Source of the DNA: Melioribacter roseus
GTDB taxonomy: Bacteria > Bacteroidota > Ignavibacteria > Ignavibacteriales > Melioribacteraceae
DNA length: 41,538 nt
Reading direction: 5' to 3'
NCBI GenBank assembly: GCA_020722065.1
Contig: DYLK01000021.1
Span: 1-41,538, forward strand
The notes below the pieces were generated by a model that saw nothing but the letters and a program-made list of their open reading frames with translations, made no database searches and had not been told where the DNA came from. Positions 1-8,603 of this stretch are shown here, piece by piece (within the stretch, counting starts at the first letter, position 1; each line of letters begins with the position of its first letter). Made by a program: the position numbers and the translations under genes.

Positions 1-2670
1 AGTACTTGGGTTAAATGGATTTGGGTAGTTTTGATACAATGCAAATTTTTCTGGGATTTCAGTTTCATCTGAATTTTCAACATAAGGTTTGCCAATATCA
101 ACCAAATTAAAATCATCTAAATACCAACCAAGCTTTTCGATGCTTGAATCTGAACCAAAATCAAATCTAAATTGAACGACATCTCCAGTATTCAAAATAT
201 TATTCAAAGTAAAAACTTCTTCTTTCCAAGTTGATGTTTCCCCTGTAAAAGCGGGTTCACCACCTAATGGATTTTCCCAACCAGTGCTAATTTCATCATC
301 ATAGCCATCAACTGGAGTTATGATTGCAAACGCACCATTATTGACAGACATTTTAACATTTCCACCATCAAAACCACTTTCAATTTGATACCAATGCCAA
401 AAAGTAAGTTGCGGATTGTCGCCAAAAACCGTGTAACTTTCTGTTAATAATGAAGATAAAGTTAAATCAGAATAATTTCCCTGTAAAACAGTTCCCCAAA
501 CATTTGAGCCGCTGTGTGTTCCAGTAGTTGCATTTGGAATTCCCCATTGCCATTCGTTATCATAAGTGAAATTCCCGTTATCAAGTTCAAAATCTTCTGA
601 AATTAATTCAAAAGCACCAATTTCGAATTCAAATGTTCCATTTTCTGGAAGATTAACAATATTTGGAATATTCGCAAGGTCGGTAACAACAATTCGATAT
701 TGAATTAAATCTCCAATACTCACTTGATTGCTTTCAATTGGAAGAGTTCCAACAAAGTTCGAGTTTTTGGTTGAATTGAATTCAAAAGAAATTTCGTCGC
801 CAGAATTTATTGAACAATAACCAACTACGCTTAAAATACCGATGTTGTCTGTTGCGTTCACCGAAATTTGAATTGGGAATTGAGATAAAGCGACAACTGA
901 AATTGGGGTATGCGACACTTCTGGTTTAATAGTGTCCGCAGCAACTGTAAACGAAAAATATTCACTTGGAGCATTTATTGGGAGATAACTTGGGATATTT
1001 GATGAATTACTTCCTTTTAGATAATAATTTATAGTTGAATTTTCAAAACTTGGTAAAATTGCACTATAAGTTGAACCAGAGACATAAGTAAATTGAACAG
1101 AATCTTTTGTTTGAAAATTATCTGTTGAATAAACAACAAAAAGTGAACTCTCTTCTACTCCAAGATTTGAAGAAAAATCTGCCAAAATCTCATTTATTCT
1201 GTTTGGATCTTCTGTGTCGGTTAGTGGTGTGTGAATAATCTGAACTCGGAAATAATTCACGGCAGCAAGTGCATTCAAAATTCCCCAGCCGTATTCTCTA
1301 TTTGGGGAAGCACTATTATCTGCAGTTTCACGAAGTGCATCGCGAACTTGCATTGGAGTTAGAGTTGGATTTGCTCCAACAACCAAAGCCGCAACTCCAG
1401 CTGAAAGCGGACAACTGAATGAAGTTCCACTTGAAGTAGTATAACTATTTGAACTATATGGACTTGCCACATAAACACTTGCACCCATTGCCATAACATC
1501 TGGTTTGATTCTTCCATCAATAGTATTTCCAACACTGCTGAAAGATGTTCTTTCTCCATCCGAATAAACAGCACCAACTGCTATAACGCTATCACCATCC
1601 GAAGGAGCTCCAAGTGTGTTGTGCGAATCATATCCTTCATTTCCTGCAGAATTTACAACAACAATTCCACGTTTTACAGCCAAATCTGCCCCAATTGTAA
1701 TTGTTGCAGTATTTCCATCCATATCTTCCCAAGTATAACCTGGATAAGGTGAGTCCATTGAAATATAGCCCAAAGAAGTTGAAGTTACATCAACACCAAT
1801 TGAATCTGCCCATTCAAGTGCTGCAATCCAATTATCTTCTTCGGCGGGAGTTTCAGAATCAGTATTTTCTGTTTTTGCAAGAATAAAGCTAGCGCCGTAA
1901 GCAGGTCCGATTAGTTCCCCGTTTGCAAAACCTCCAATTGTCGATAAAGTTTCAGTTCCATGTGAACCTTCGCCCATATCATCTTCGTCATCAACATTAT
2001 TATCATTATTCACAAAATCATAAGAAGCGATAATATTCATATTGTTAAATGCTACGTGTTCGAGATTGTTGAAACCAGCATCAAAAACTCCAACCACAAC
2101 TCCTTGTGCGGAAAATCCCAATTGATGAACAGCTGGCACATTTATTTGTTGTAATTGTGTATAAGAAGAACCATAATCCAAATCAAAAGTGCCTTTTGGG
2201 ACAGTTTTTAGCGGTTGAGATGATGAAGATTTTTCAACATCTCTTTTATTCTTAAATAATTTTACTATATCAATTTTCTTTACAAAATCGAGTTTGGCAA
2301 TTTCTTCAACTTGTGATTTTGTTAAATAAGCAGTAACTGCATTAAACCATTTTATTCGATGATGAATTTTTATGCCTTTTTCGGTCAATTTAGAAATGTA
2401 ATTTTGATTGATTGGCAAATCGTAATTATCAATCCAAGGATTTCCGCCTCCAACTTTTGCACGGCGTTGTAATGATTTTTTACTTACAACTTGTTCTGGA
2501 TTTGAGAAATATTTCAGATTATCTGAACCTTTGTCTGTTAGATAAATCCAAACTTTTACTTCATTATTTTTTGAGTAATTTAAATAATTGCGGAGATTTT
2601 CTGTGATTTTTACTTCTTGCGACCAAATAACTGAAATCATTAAGAAGTAAAATAATGCTATTCTTTTCAT
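1..2670 (-). CDS. Secreted S8 (subtilisin-like) serine peptidase with T9SS sorting domain, C-terminus cut by window edge
   Basis: The frame opens at ATG 2670 with a signal peptide (MKRIALFYFLMISVIWSQ) and stays open for 890 codons to base 1, so the last part of the C-terminal domain is missing. The subtilisin triad is visible: Asp197 (VVGVFDAG), His237 (GSHGTE) and Ser417 (GTSFSCP), with oxyanion Asn344 (SAGNEG). Residues about 20-130 look like an inhibitor-type propeptide. After the catalytic domain come beta-rich modules, including a stretch at about residues 680-860 resembling a carbohydrate-binding/MAM-like jelly roll. The last visible residues (FALYQNYPNPFNPST) are the start of a type A T9SS C-terminal sorting domain, so export across the outer membrane is expected. 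Substrate is unknown; a nutritional or processing protease is likely. It lies 47 bp downstream of phoH on the same strand. Confidence 0.93.
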   Translation of the reverse strand, partial: MKRIALFYFLMISVIWSQEVKITENLRNYLNYSKNNEVKVWIYLTDKGSDNLKYFSNPEQVVSKKSLQRRAKVGGGNPWIDNYDLPINQNYISKLTEKGIKIHHRIKWFNAVTAYLTKSQVEEIAKLDFVKKIDIVKLFKNKRDVEKSSSSQPLKTVPKGTFDLDYGSSYTQLQQINVPAVHQLGFSAQGVVVGVFDAGFNNLEHVAFNNMNIIASYDFVNNDNNVDDEDDMGEGSHGTETLSTIGGFANGELIGPAYGASFILAKTENTDSETPAEEDNWIAALEWADSIGVDVTSTSLGYISMDSPYPGYTWEDMDGNTATITIGADLAVKRGIVVVNSAGNEGYDSHNTLGAPSDGDSVIAVGAVYSDGERTSFSSVGNTIDGRIKPDVMAMGASVYVASPYSSNSYTTSSGTSFSCPLSAGVAALVVGANPTLTPMQVRDALRETADNSASPNREYGWGILNALAAVNYFRVQIIHTPLTDTEDPNRINEILADFSSNLGVEESSLFVVYSTDNFQTKDSVQFTYVSGSTYSAILPSFENSTINYYLKGSNSSNIPSYLPINAPSEYFSFTVAADTIKPEVSHTPISVVALSQFPIQISVNATDNIGILSVVGYCSINSGDEISFEFNSTKNSNFVGTLPIESNQVSIGDLIQYRIVVTDLANIPNIVNLPENGTFEFEIGAFELISEDFELDNGNFTYDNEWQWGIPNATTGTHSGSNVWGTVLQGNYSDLTLSSLLTESYTVFGDNPQLTFWHWYQIESGFDGGNVKMSVNNGAFAIITPVDGYDDEISTGWENPLGGEPAFTGETSTWKEEVFTLNNILNTGDVVQFRFDFGSDSSIEKLGWYLDDFNLVDIGKPYVENSDETEIPEKFALYQNYPNPFNPST

Positions 2671-2717
2671 AAAAGACCTTAAATGTAAATTGTTAAAAAT
2701 TTTGTTTTTTCATTTTT

Positions 2718-4061
2718 TTACAACAAATTGCTTGCAATTTCTGCAAGCTCCGAGCGTTCTCCTTTTTCAAGATTTACGTGTGCGTAAAGTTTTTGTCCTT
2801 TGAATTTATCAATTAAGTAGGAAAGTCCGTTTGATAAAGTATCCAAATATGGATGATCTATTTGATAAATATCGCCAGTGAAGACGATTTTAGTTCCTTC
2901 ACCAGCACGAGTAATTATGGTTTTAATTTCATGTGGAGTTAAATTTTGTGCTTCATCAACAATGAAGAAAATTCGTTGCAAACTTCTTCCTCTAATAAAA
3001 CTCAAAGGCTCAATAACGAGTTTATTATCTTTAACCATATTGTTTATTGTTATACTTTGAATATCAGTTTCTTGGAATTGATCTTGAATAACTTTAAGAT
3101 TATCCCAAAGCGGTTGCATGTATGGACCAATTTTGCTTTCAACATCGCCAGGTAAAAAACCAATATCTTTGTTGCTCAAAGGAATAATTGGTCTGCTAAT
3201 ATAAATTTGACGGTAATATTTTCTGACGTGCAACGCACTTGCCAAAGCTAAAAGTGTTTTACCCGTTCCAGCTTTACCAGTTAATGAAACAAGTGGAATC
3301 GAGTTGTTAATTAAAGATTGAATTGCAAAAGTTTGTTCGGCATTTCTTGGTTTGATCCCGTAAACTGATTCTTTGTCAATTCTATTTATAAGTTGCATAT
3401 TGTTATCTATTTGGCTTAAAACAGAACGATTCTGATTTCTAATAATCAGAAATTTATTAGGAACAACTTCTTGTTTGGAATTTTTTGCAAATTCATCAAT
3501 TGTAATTGCATAAGGAAGTTCATAGAATTTTTTAAGCACTTCGTCTTCAAAATTTTCTATTGTTTCTTTTCCAGTGTAAAGTTCATCAAGGCTACCAACT
3601 CGGTCTGTTGTGTAATCTTCAGCTTCAACGCCAATAGCTTTGGCTTTCATTCTGAGATTTACATCTTTTGTTACCAGAATAATTCTCTCCTTATCAGAAG
3701 ATAATTTTTTTAATTCAGTACATACAGTTAAAACCCGATGGTCAGTCGTATCTTCGCGAAAAGCAGAACGAATTTCTTCAGATAAACCTTTTGTGATTAC
3801 AATTCTAACCTTCCCTTTTCCTTTCCCGAGTGAAATTCCACCATTAAAAATGTTGTTTCCACTTATTTTATCAAGAGTTCTTGCAAATTCTCGAGCATTT
3901 AGATTTATTACTTGCGTCCCTTTCTTGAAATGGTCAATTTCTTCTATAACGGCAAGCGGAATTATTATATTATTTTCTTCAAATTGATTAATGCAAGTTG
4001 GGTCATGAAGAATAACATTTGTATCTAAAACGAATGTTTTAGGAAATTTTTTAGGTGCCAT
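2718..4061 (-). CDS. PIN-domain/PhoH family ATPase (PhoH2/YlaK type)
   Basis: This 447-residue protein has an N-terminal PIN nuclease domain (FVLDTNVILHDP, acidic Asp13, about residues 8-150) and a C-terminal PhoH P-loop domain. Walker A is GKAGTGKT at about residues 262-269 and Walker B is IFFIVDEAQN. The PIN-PhoH arrangement is known for PhoH2/YlaK proteins, some of which are RNA helicase/ribonucleases. A role in RNA turnover is therefore inferred from the family. Full length. ATG 4061 follows a weak purine stretch (CAAGAG). A TATCTTTAC -7-like box lies on the minus strand at 4090-4098. The subtilisin-like protease gene is next on the same strand, with no obvious functional link. Confidence 0.93.
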   Translation of the reverse strand: MAPKKFPKTFVLDTNVILHDPTCINQFEENNIIIPLAVIEEIDHFKKGTQVINLNAREFARTLDKISGNNIFNGGISLGKGKGKVRIVITKGLSEEIRSAFREDTTDHRVLTVCTELKKLSSDKERIILVTKDVNLRMKAKAIGVEAEDYTTDRVGSLDELYTGKETIENFEDEVLKKFYELPYAITIDEFAKNSKQEVVPNKFLIIRNQNRSVLSQIDNNMQLINRIDKESVYGIKPRNAEQTFAIQSLINNSIPLVSLTGKAGTGKTLLALASALHVRKYYRQIYISRPIIPLSNKDIGFLPGDVESKIGPYMQPLWDNLKVIQDQFQETDIQSITINNMVKDNKLVIEPLSFIRGRSLQRIFFIVDEAQNLTPHEIKTIITRAGEGTKIVFTGDIYQIDHPYLDTLSNGLSYLIDKFKGQKLYAHVNLEKGERSELAEIASNLL

Positions 4062-4089
4062 AAAAAACTCTTGTTATAATTTAAGATAT

Positions 4090-4117
4090 GTAAAGATAAT
4101 AAATTCGAGTTTCTCAA
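4090..4117 (-). promoter_or_regulatory. Candidate Bacteroidota-type promoter for phoH
   Basis: On the minus strand a TTG (4115-4117) is followed after 16 nt by TATCTTTAC (4090-4098). This resembles the Bacteroidota TTG/TAnnTTTG sigma pattern. It ends 28 nt before the phoH start. The match is by eye only. Confidence 0.35.
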
Positions 4118-4196
4118 AAAATAAAAAGGCTATATATTGTAGCTTTTAAAGTAGCTAAAAATTATTTTTTACTTTTCTATAAATTTTTTGAATGAT

Positions 4197-4205
4197 TATC
4201 TTTAC
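4197..4205 (+). promoter_or_regulatory. Candidate -7 box abutting the start codon of the 4211 gene
   Basis: TATCTTTAC ends five bases before ATG 4211. It is the same 9-mer found divergently before phoH. If it is a real -7 element the transcript would be nearly leaderless, which fits the absence of a Shine-Dalgarno sequence before this ATG. A paired TTG at a normal distance is not obvious. Confidence 0.3.
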
Positions 4206-4210
4206 AAGCA

Positions 4211-5458
4211 ATGAAAATAATAATTTTACTTTTACTACCAATTTTTATCTCTGCTCAAGATAAATTGCTTATTCCTATGGATTTTTCGCAAGAAAACCAT
4301 TTGAAAGCCTACGGAATTACCTTTAATTGGGTTGCTGAAAATAACATTGCCGATTGGTTGCTAAATTATAAAGGTGGCTCATTCATTTTTGATTATTCAG
4401 AAAATTTAGCACAAATTTGCAGAATAAAAGGCGTTACTTTTCAACAAATTAGTCAAAATGAAGCAATTGATATTTATACTTTCGTTCAAGATGAAAATCA
4501 AAATATGGAAGTCATTCGACTTGAAAAATCCCCCAAAATTGCAGTTTATGTCCCACCAAATTTTCAACCGTGGGACGATGCTGTAACTCTGGCATTAGAA
4601 TATGCCGAAGTGAAGTATGACAAAATTTGGGCAACAGAAATTCTAACGAACAAACTTGAAAATTACGATTGGCTTCATCTTCATCACGAAGATTTTACGG
4701 GACAATACGGAAAATTTTATTCAGCTTTTCGAACTGCTCCTTGGTATATTGAACAACAAAATATGTACGAATCCGAAGCAAAATCGCTTGGATTTTCAAA
4801 AGTTAGCGAAATGGAAAAAGCAGTTGTTCGTGAAATAAAAAATTTTGTTGGAAATGGTGGATTTCTATTTGCAATGTGTTCTGCAACTGATACTTATGAT
4901 ATTGCACTTGCAACTCAGGAAATTGATATTGCCGATTGGATGTATGACGGCGATGGAATTGACTCTGATATTTCTTCTAAATTGAACTATGAAAACACTT
5001 TCGCTTTTACAGATTTTAAGATTGAAGAAAATCCCCTTGTTTATGAATATAGTGATATTGATATTCAACAAATTGAAATTGGTTCCGAACAAAACGATTA
5101 TTTCACTTTGTTTGATTTTTCAGCAAAATTTGACCCAGTTCCAACAATGTTAACACAAAATCATATAAATGTTATTCACGGATTTATGGGGCAAACAACA
5201 ATGTTCCGAAAGGAATTAATCAAAAAATCTGTAACAATTCTTGCTGAACGCGAAGGAACAAATCAAGTTCGTTATATACATGGAAGTTTTGGACGAGGAA
5301 CTTTTACTTTTTATGGTGGACACGACCCCGAAGATTACAGGCACGCCGTTGGAGATCCGCAAACAGAACTTTCGTTATTCAAAAATTCACCAGGATACCG
5401 ATTAATCTTAAATAATATTCTTTTCCCAGCAGCAAAAAAGAAAAAACAAAAAACCTAA
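4211..5458 (+). CDS. Secreted protein of the Bacteroidota family often mislabelled 'asparagine synthetase B'
   Basis: The 415-residue protein starts with a signal peptide (MKIIILLLLPIFISAQ) and is therefore periplasmic or exported. From memory, its sequence (IPMDFSQENHLKAYG, LLNYKGGSF, DWLHLHHEDFTGQYGKFY, GGHDPEDYRHAVGDPQT, PGYRLILNNILFPAAK) matches a conserved Bacteroidota family carried in databases as asparagine synthetase B. It has neither the N-terminal Cys glutaminase nor a PP-loop ATP pyrophosphatase motif, so that name is not supported. The middle part (about residues 115-260) with alternating hydrophobic strands and GGFLFAMCSATDTYD resembles a ThuA/class I glutamine amidotransferase-like fold. 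Function unknown. No Shine-Dalgarno is visible. It is followed after 11 bp by the FAH-family hydrolase and probably shares its transcript. Confidence 0.75.
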   Translation: MKIIILLLLPIFISAQDKLLIPMDFSQENHLKAYGITFNWVAENNIADWLLNYKGGSFIFDYSENLAQICRIKGVTFQQISQNEAIDIYTFVQDENQNMEVIRLEKSPKIAVYVPPNFQPWDDAVTLALEYAEVKYDKIWATEILTNKLENYDWLHLHHEDFTGQYGKFYSAFRTAPWYIEQQNMYESEAKSLGFSKVSEMEKAVVREIKNFVGNGGFLFAMCSATDTYDIALATQEIDIADWMYDGDGIDSDISSKLNYENTFAFTDFKIEENPLVYEYSDIDIQQIEIGSEQNDYFTLFDFSAKFDPVPTMLTQNHINVIHGFMGQTTMFRKELIKKSVTILAEREGTNQVRYIHGSFGRGTFTFYGGHDPEDYRHAVGDPQTELSLFKNSPGYRLILNNILFPAAKKKKQKT

Positions 5459-5469
5459 AAAGGAATTCA

Positions 5470-6120
5470 ATGAAAACTATTCAATTTGAAAATCAGAAAA
5501 TTAATGTTGGAAAAATCGTTTGCGTTGGCAGAAATTATGTTGAACACGCAAAAGAACTTGGAAATGAAGTCCCAACTTTTCCAATAATATTTCTTAAACC
5601 AGCGTCAAATTTAATTTTTAGCACAGAAAAAATTCAACATCCCGATTATTCCCACGAAATGCATCACGAAGTTGAACTTGTATTATTAATTGGTGAAAAC
5701 ATAAAGGACGCCGATGAAAATCAAGCGAAATCAGCAATTATGGGTTTTGCAGTTGGATTGGACATGACTTTACGTGATATTCAGGATGAATTGAAAAAGA
5801 AGGGTCATCCTTGGACACTTGCTAAATGTTTCGACGGTTCGGCTGTTGTCTCTGATTTTATATCTGCTCAAAAATATCAATACAAAGGAAATGAAAAAAT
5901 TAGCTTATCCGTGAATAATGAATTACGTCAAAATTCCACACTTAATTTGATGATTTTCAATATTGTGGAAATTGTAAAATATATTTCATCAAAAATGACA
6001 CTCGAAAAAGGCGATTTAATCTTTACAGGAACACCAAGCGGAGTTAGTAAAGTAAAAATTAGTGATAAACTTGTCGGTGAAATAGAAAATATTGGTAAAT
6101 TAGAAACCGAAATTATATAG
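5470..6120 (+). CDS. Fumarylacetoacetate hydrolase (FAH) family protein
   Basis: A 216-residue single-domain FAH-fold hydrolase, the usual size for FAHD1-type acylpyruvases, oxaloacetate decarboxylases and 2-hydroxyhepta-2,4-diene-1,7-dioate isomerases. Visible signatures are GKIVCVGRNYVEHAKELG, FLKPASN, the metal-binding HHEVELVLLIG and the GLDMTLRDIQ segment, a Lys/Asp-containing WTLAKCFDGSAV, and the family-typical FTGTPSGV near the end. It acts in the cytoplasm on 2-oxo acids with a divalent metal. The exact substrate cannot be read from sequence. ATG follows AAAAAGGA at good spacing. It sits between the 4211 gene and the aldolase gene, 27 bp upstream of the latter, as if in one operon. 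Confidence 0.9.
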   Translation: MKTIQFENQKINVGKIVCVGRNYVEHAKELGNEVPTFPIIFLKPASNLIFSTEKIQHPDYSHEMHHEVELVLLIGENIKDADENQAKSAIMGFAVGLDMTLRDIQDELKKKGHPWTLAKCFDGSAVVSDFISAQKYQYKGNEKISLSVNNELRQNSTLNLMIFNIVEIVKYISSKMTLEKGDLIFTGTPSGVSKVKISDKLVGEIENIGKLETEII

Positions 6121-6147
6121 AATATTAACTAAACCTAAGAGGTATAA

Positions 6148-7203
6148 ATGCTCAATATTAATAAAATCAGTGAATTACTTGGAAGTGATTCTGAATATCT
6201 TTTAAACCATAAAGCCATTTTCCCGGCTGAAAGTTTAACTCTTCCTTCATCAACTTTTGTTGATGATGTTTTTATGTATTCTGATAGAAATATCAATGTG
6301 TTAAAAAATCTACAATGGATGTTTAATACTGGAAGATTAGCTAAAACTGGCTACCTTTCGATTCTGCCTGTTGATCAAGGAATTGAACACACTGCGGGCG
6401 CATCTTTTGCCCCAAATCCAGCATATTTTGATCCTGAAAACATCGTAAAATTAGCAATCGAAGGTGGAGCAAATGGAGTTGCTTCAACACTTGGAGTTTT
6501 GGGAATGGTCGGAAGAAAATATGCTCATAAAATTCCATTCATTGTAAAAATTAATCACAATGAATTATTAACTTATCCAACAAAATATGACCAAATTATG
6601 TTTGCAAGCGTAGAACAAGCTTGGGATATGGGTGCAGCGGCAATTGGTGCAACAATTTATTTCGGTTCTGAAGAAAGTAGCCGTCAGATAGTTGAAGTTA
6701 GCGAAGCTTTCCAATACGCACACGAACTTGGAATGGCAACAATTCTTTGGTGCTATTTACGTAATTCAGCTTTTAAGACAAAGGAAAAAGATTATCATGT
6801 TGCTTCAGATACAACTGCACAAGCAAATCACCTTGGAGCAACTATTCAAGCAGACATAGTGAAACAAAAGCAACCAGAAAACAATGGTGGTTTCAAAGCT
6901 ATTGGTTTTGGAAAAACACATCCAAAAATGTATTCAGAATTAAATTCTGACCATCCAATTGATTTAACAAGATACCAAGTAATAAATTCATACATGGGAA
7001 AAGTTGGGTTAATAAATAGTGGTGGAGCTTCTGGTGAAAACGATTTAGCACAAGCAGTTGCAACTGCAGTTATCAATAAACGTGCTGGTGGAATGGGATT
7101 AATTTCTGGTAGAAAAGCATTCCAAAAACCAATGAAAGAAGGCATTGAACTTCTCAATGCTATTCAAGATGTTTACTTAACAAAAGAAGTTACTATTGCT
7201 TAA
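6148..7203 (+). CDS. fbaB: Class I fructose-bisphosphate aldolase (FbaB/DhnA type)
   Basis: A 351-residue aldolase matching the usual length of E. coli FbaB. Recognisable blocks are [16 protein letters not shown], the [11 protein letters not shown] segment, [26 protein letters not shown] and [12 protein letters not shown] near the C-terminus. The family cleaves fructose 1,6-bisphosphate to glyceraldehyde 3-phosphate and dihydroxyacetone phosphate through a Schiff-base lysine and needs no metal. It acts in glycolysis/gluconeogenesis in the cytoplasm. A phosphofructokinase gene lies 2.6 kb away on the other strand. ATG follows AAGAGGT. The gene lacks its own terminator right after the stop; the nearest one is beyond the inserted R-M unit (9515-9545). 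Confidence 0.95.
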   Translation: MLNINKISELLGSDSEYLLNHKAIFPAESLTLPSSTFVDDVFMYSDRNINVLKNLQWMFNTGRLAKTGYLSILPVDQGIEHTAGASFAPNPAYFDPENIVKLAIEGGANGVASTLGVLGMVGRKYAHKIPFIVKINHNELLTYPTKYDQIMFASVEQAWDMGAAAIGATIYFGSEESSRQIVEVSEAFQYAHELGMATILWCYLRNSAFKTKEKDYHVASDTTAQANHLGATIQADIVKQKQPENNGGFKAIGFGKTHPKMYSELNSDHPIDLTRYQVINSYMGKVGLINSGGASGENDLAQAVATAVINKRAGGMGLISGRKAFQKPMKEGIELLNAIQDVYLTKEVTIA

Positions 7204-7263
7204 TTTAATGTTAATCAATAGTTATATGCACAAATTATATTCTAGACTTTTTGCTTATTAATT

Positions 7264-7297
7264 GGTATTTTATACACGAAATATTTAATAAAATACC
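7264..7297. promoter_or_regulatory. 9-bp perfect inverted repeat upstream of the methyltransferase
   Basis: GGTATTTTA (7264-7272) and TAAAATACC (7289-7297) are perfect inverted repeats 16 nt apart, ending ten bases before ATG 7308. The position suits an operator or a 5' leader hairpin that controls the R-M operon. No separate controller gene is present, so autoregulation by the methyltransferase is a possibility only. Confidence 0.35.
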
Positions 7298-7307
7298 TTG
7301 AGAAAAA

Positions 7308-8603
7308 ATGAAAACAAATCATAAAATAATTATTGGTGATTCACGCAAAATGCAAGAACTTGAAGATGAGTCTGTCCATCTAATTATTACTTCACCACCT
7401 TACTGGCAATTAAAAGATTATGGTTCCGAAGCACAACTTGGCTATAATGACAGTTATGAAAATTACATAAACAATTTAAACTTAGTTTGGAGTGAATCAT
7501 ATCGAGTTCTACATAAAGGTTGCAGATTATGCGTAAATATAGGTGATCAATTTGCACGTGCAGTTTATTACGGGCGTTATAAAGTAATCCCGATAAGAAC
7601 AGAAATAATAAAATTCTGTGAAACTAAGGGATTTGATTATATGGGTGCAATCATCTGGCAAAAAGTTACAACGTCAAATACGACTGGTGGCGCAACTATT
7701 ATGGGTTCTTTCCCATATCCACGAAATGGAATTTTAAAAATAGATTATGAGTTTATACTATTGTTTAAAAAGCCTGGTAACCCACCTAAGCCCGATAAAG
7801 AATTTAAATTAAAATCTGCAATGACTAAGGAAGAATGGAATACATATTTTCAAGGTCATTGGAATTTTGGAGGAGTTCGACAAGATAATCATTTGGCTAT
7901 GTTTCCTGAAGAATTACCGAAAAGATTAATCAAAATGTTTTCATTTGTCGGAGATACAGTATTAGACCCATTTCTGGGGAGTGGAACAACTTCACTATCA
8001 GCCAGAAATCTTGATAGGAATTCAGTTGGTTATGAGATTAATTCTGAATTTATTCCAATTATTAAAGAAAAACTTTCACTTAACAAGAAAGATATTTTTG
8101 ACGAGAGTACTTACAATTTTGTTTATCAAGTAAAACAGAATTTAAATTTTGAAAAAGAAATAGAAAATCTACCATATAAATTTAAAGATCCTCATAACTT
8201 CGATAAGAAAATAGATCCTAAAAAACTTCAATTCGGTTCTAAACTTGATAACAATGGAAGTAAAAGAGAAGACTATTTTTCAGTCAAAGAGGTTATAAGT
8301 CCTGAATTAATAATGTTAAATAATGATTTAATTGTGCGGTTGATTGGAGTTAAAGAGAATGTTGAAATTAATGGCCAAGCTAAAGAATACTTAATATCTA
8401 AAACTAAAGGTCAAAAAATTTTCTTAAAATATGATAAGCAAAAGTACGATGAGAAAAATAGACTTTTATGCTATCTCTATTTAAAGAATAAGACCTTTAT
8501 TAATGCTCATCTTATTAAGGAAAAGCTTGCACTAGTTGATACTTCTATCAATTTCAAATACAAAGACAAATTTCTTCAGATAATAGGAAATCAGAATGGC
8601 TAA
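7308..8603 (+). CDS. Beta-class site-specific DNA methyltransferase (probably N4-cytosine) with C-terminal SNase-like domain
   Basis: The N-terminal two thirds is an amino-methyltransferase with catalytic motif IV TSPPYW (residues 28-33) before the AdoMet motif I DPFLGSGTT (220-228). That order defines the beta class, and SPPY is typical of N4-cytosine or N6-adenine enzymes. Its partner is an MjaI-family nuclease, so modification of CTAG is the likely task. The last ~105 residues are extra. VRLIGV (Arg344), KIFLKYDKQKYDEKNRLLCYLYL (Arg385) and FINAHLIKEKLALV follow the beta-barrel order of staphylococcal nuclease, keeping the counterparts of SNase Arg35 and Arg87. Asp40 aligns with Lys and Glu43 with a non-acidic residue, so this domain is probably non-catalytic and may bind nucleic acid. 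The ORF overlaps the restriction gene by 8 nt. Confidence 0.93.
   Translation: MKTNHKIIIGDSRKMQELEDESVHLIITSPPYWQLKDYGSEAQLGYNDSYENYINNLNLVWSESYRVLHKGCRLCVNIGDQFARAVYYGRYKVIPIRTEIIKFCETKGFDYMGAIIWQKVTTSNTTGGATIMGSFPYPRNGILKIDYEFILLFKKPGNPPKPDKEFKLKSAMTKEEWNTYFQGHWNFGGVRQDNHLAMFPEELPKRLIKMFSFVGDTVLDPFLGSGTTSLSARNLDRNSVGYEINSEFIPIIKEKLSLNKKDIFDESTYNFVYQVKQNLNFEKEIENLPYKFKDPHNFDKKIDPKKLQFGSKLDNNGSKREDYFSVKEVISPELIMLNNDLIVRLIGVKENVEINGQAKEYLISKTKGQKIFLKYDKQKYDEKNRLLCYLYLKNKTFINAHLIKEKLALVDTSINFKYKDKFLQIIGNQNG

Noticed and set aside
4211-5458. Naming the 4211 gene asnB
   Set aside because: The protein is exported and lacks the glutaminase and synthetase motifs of AsnB.
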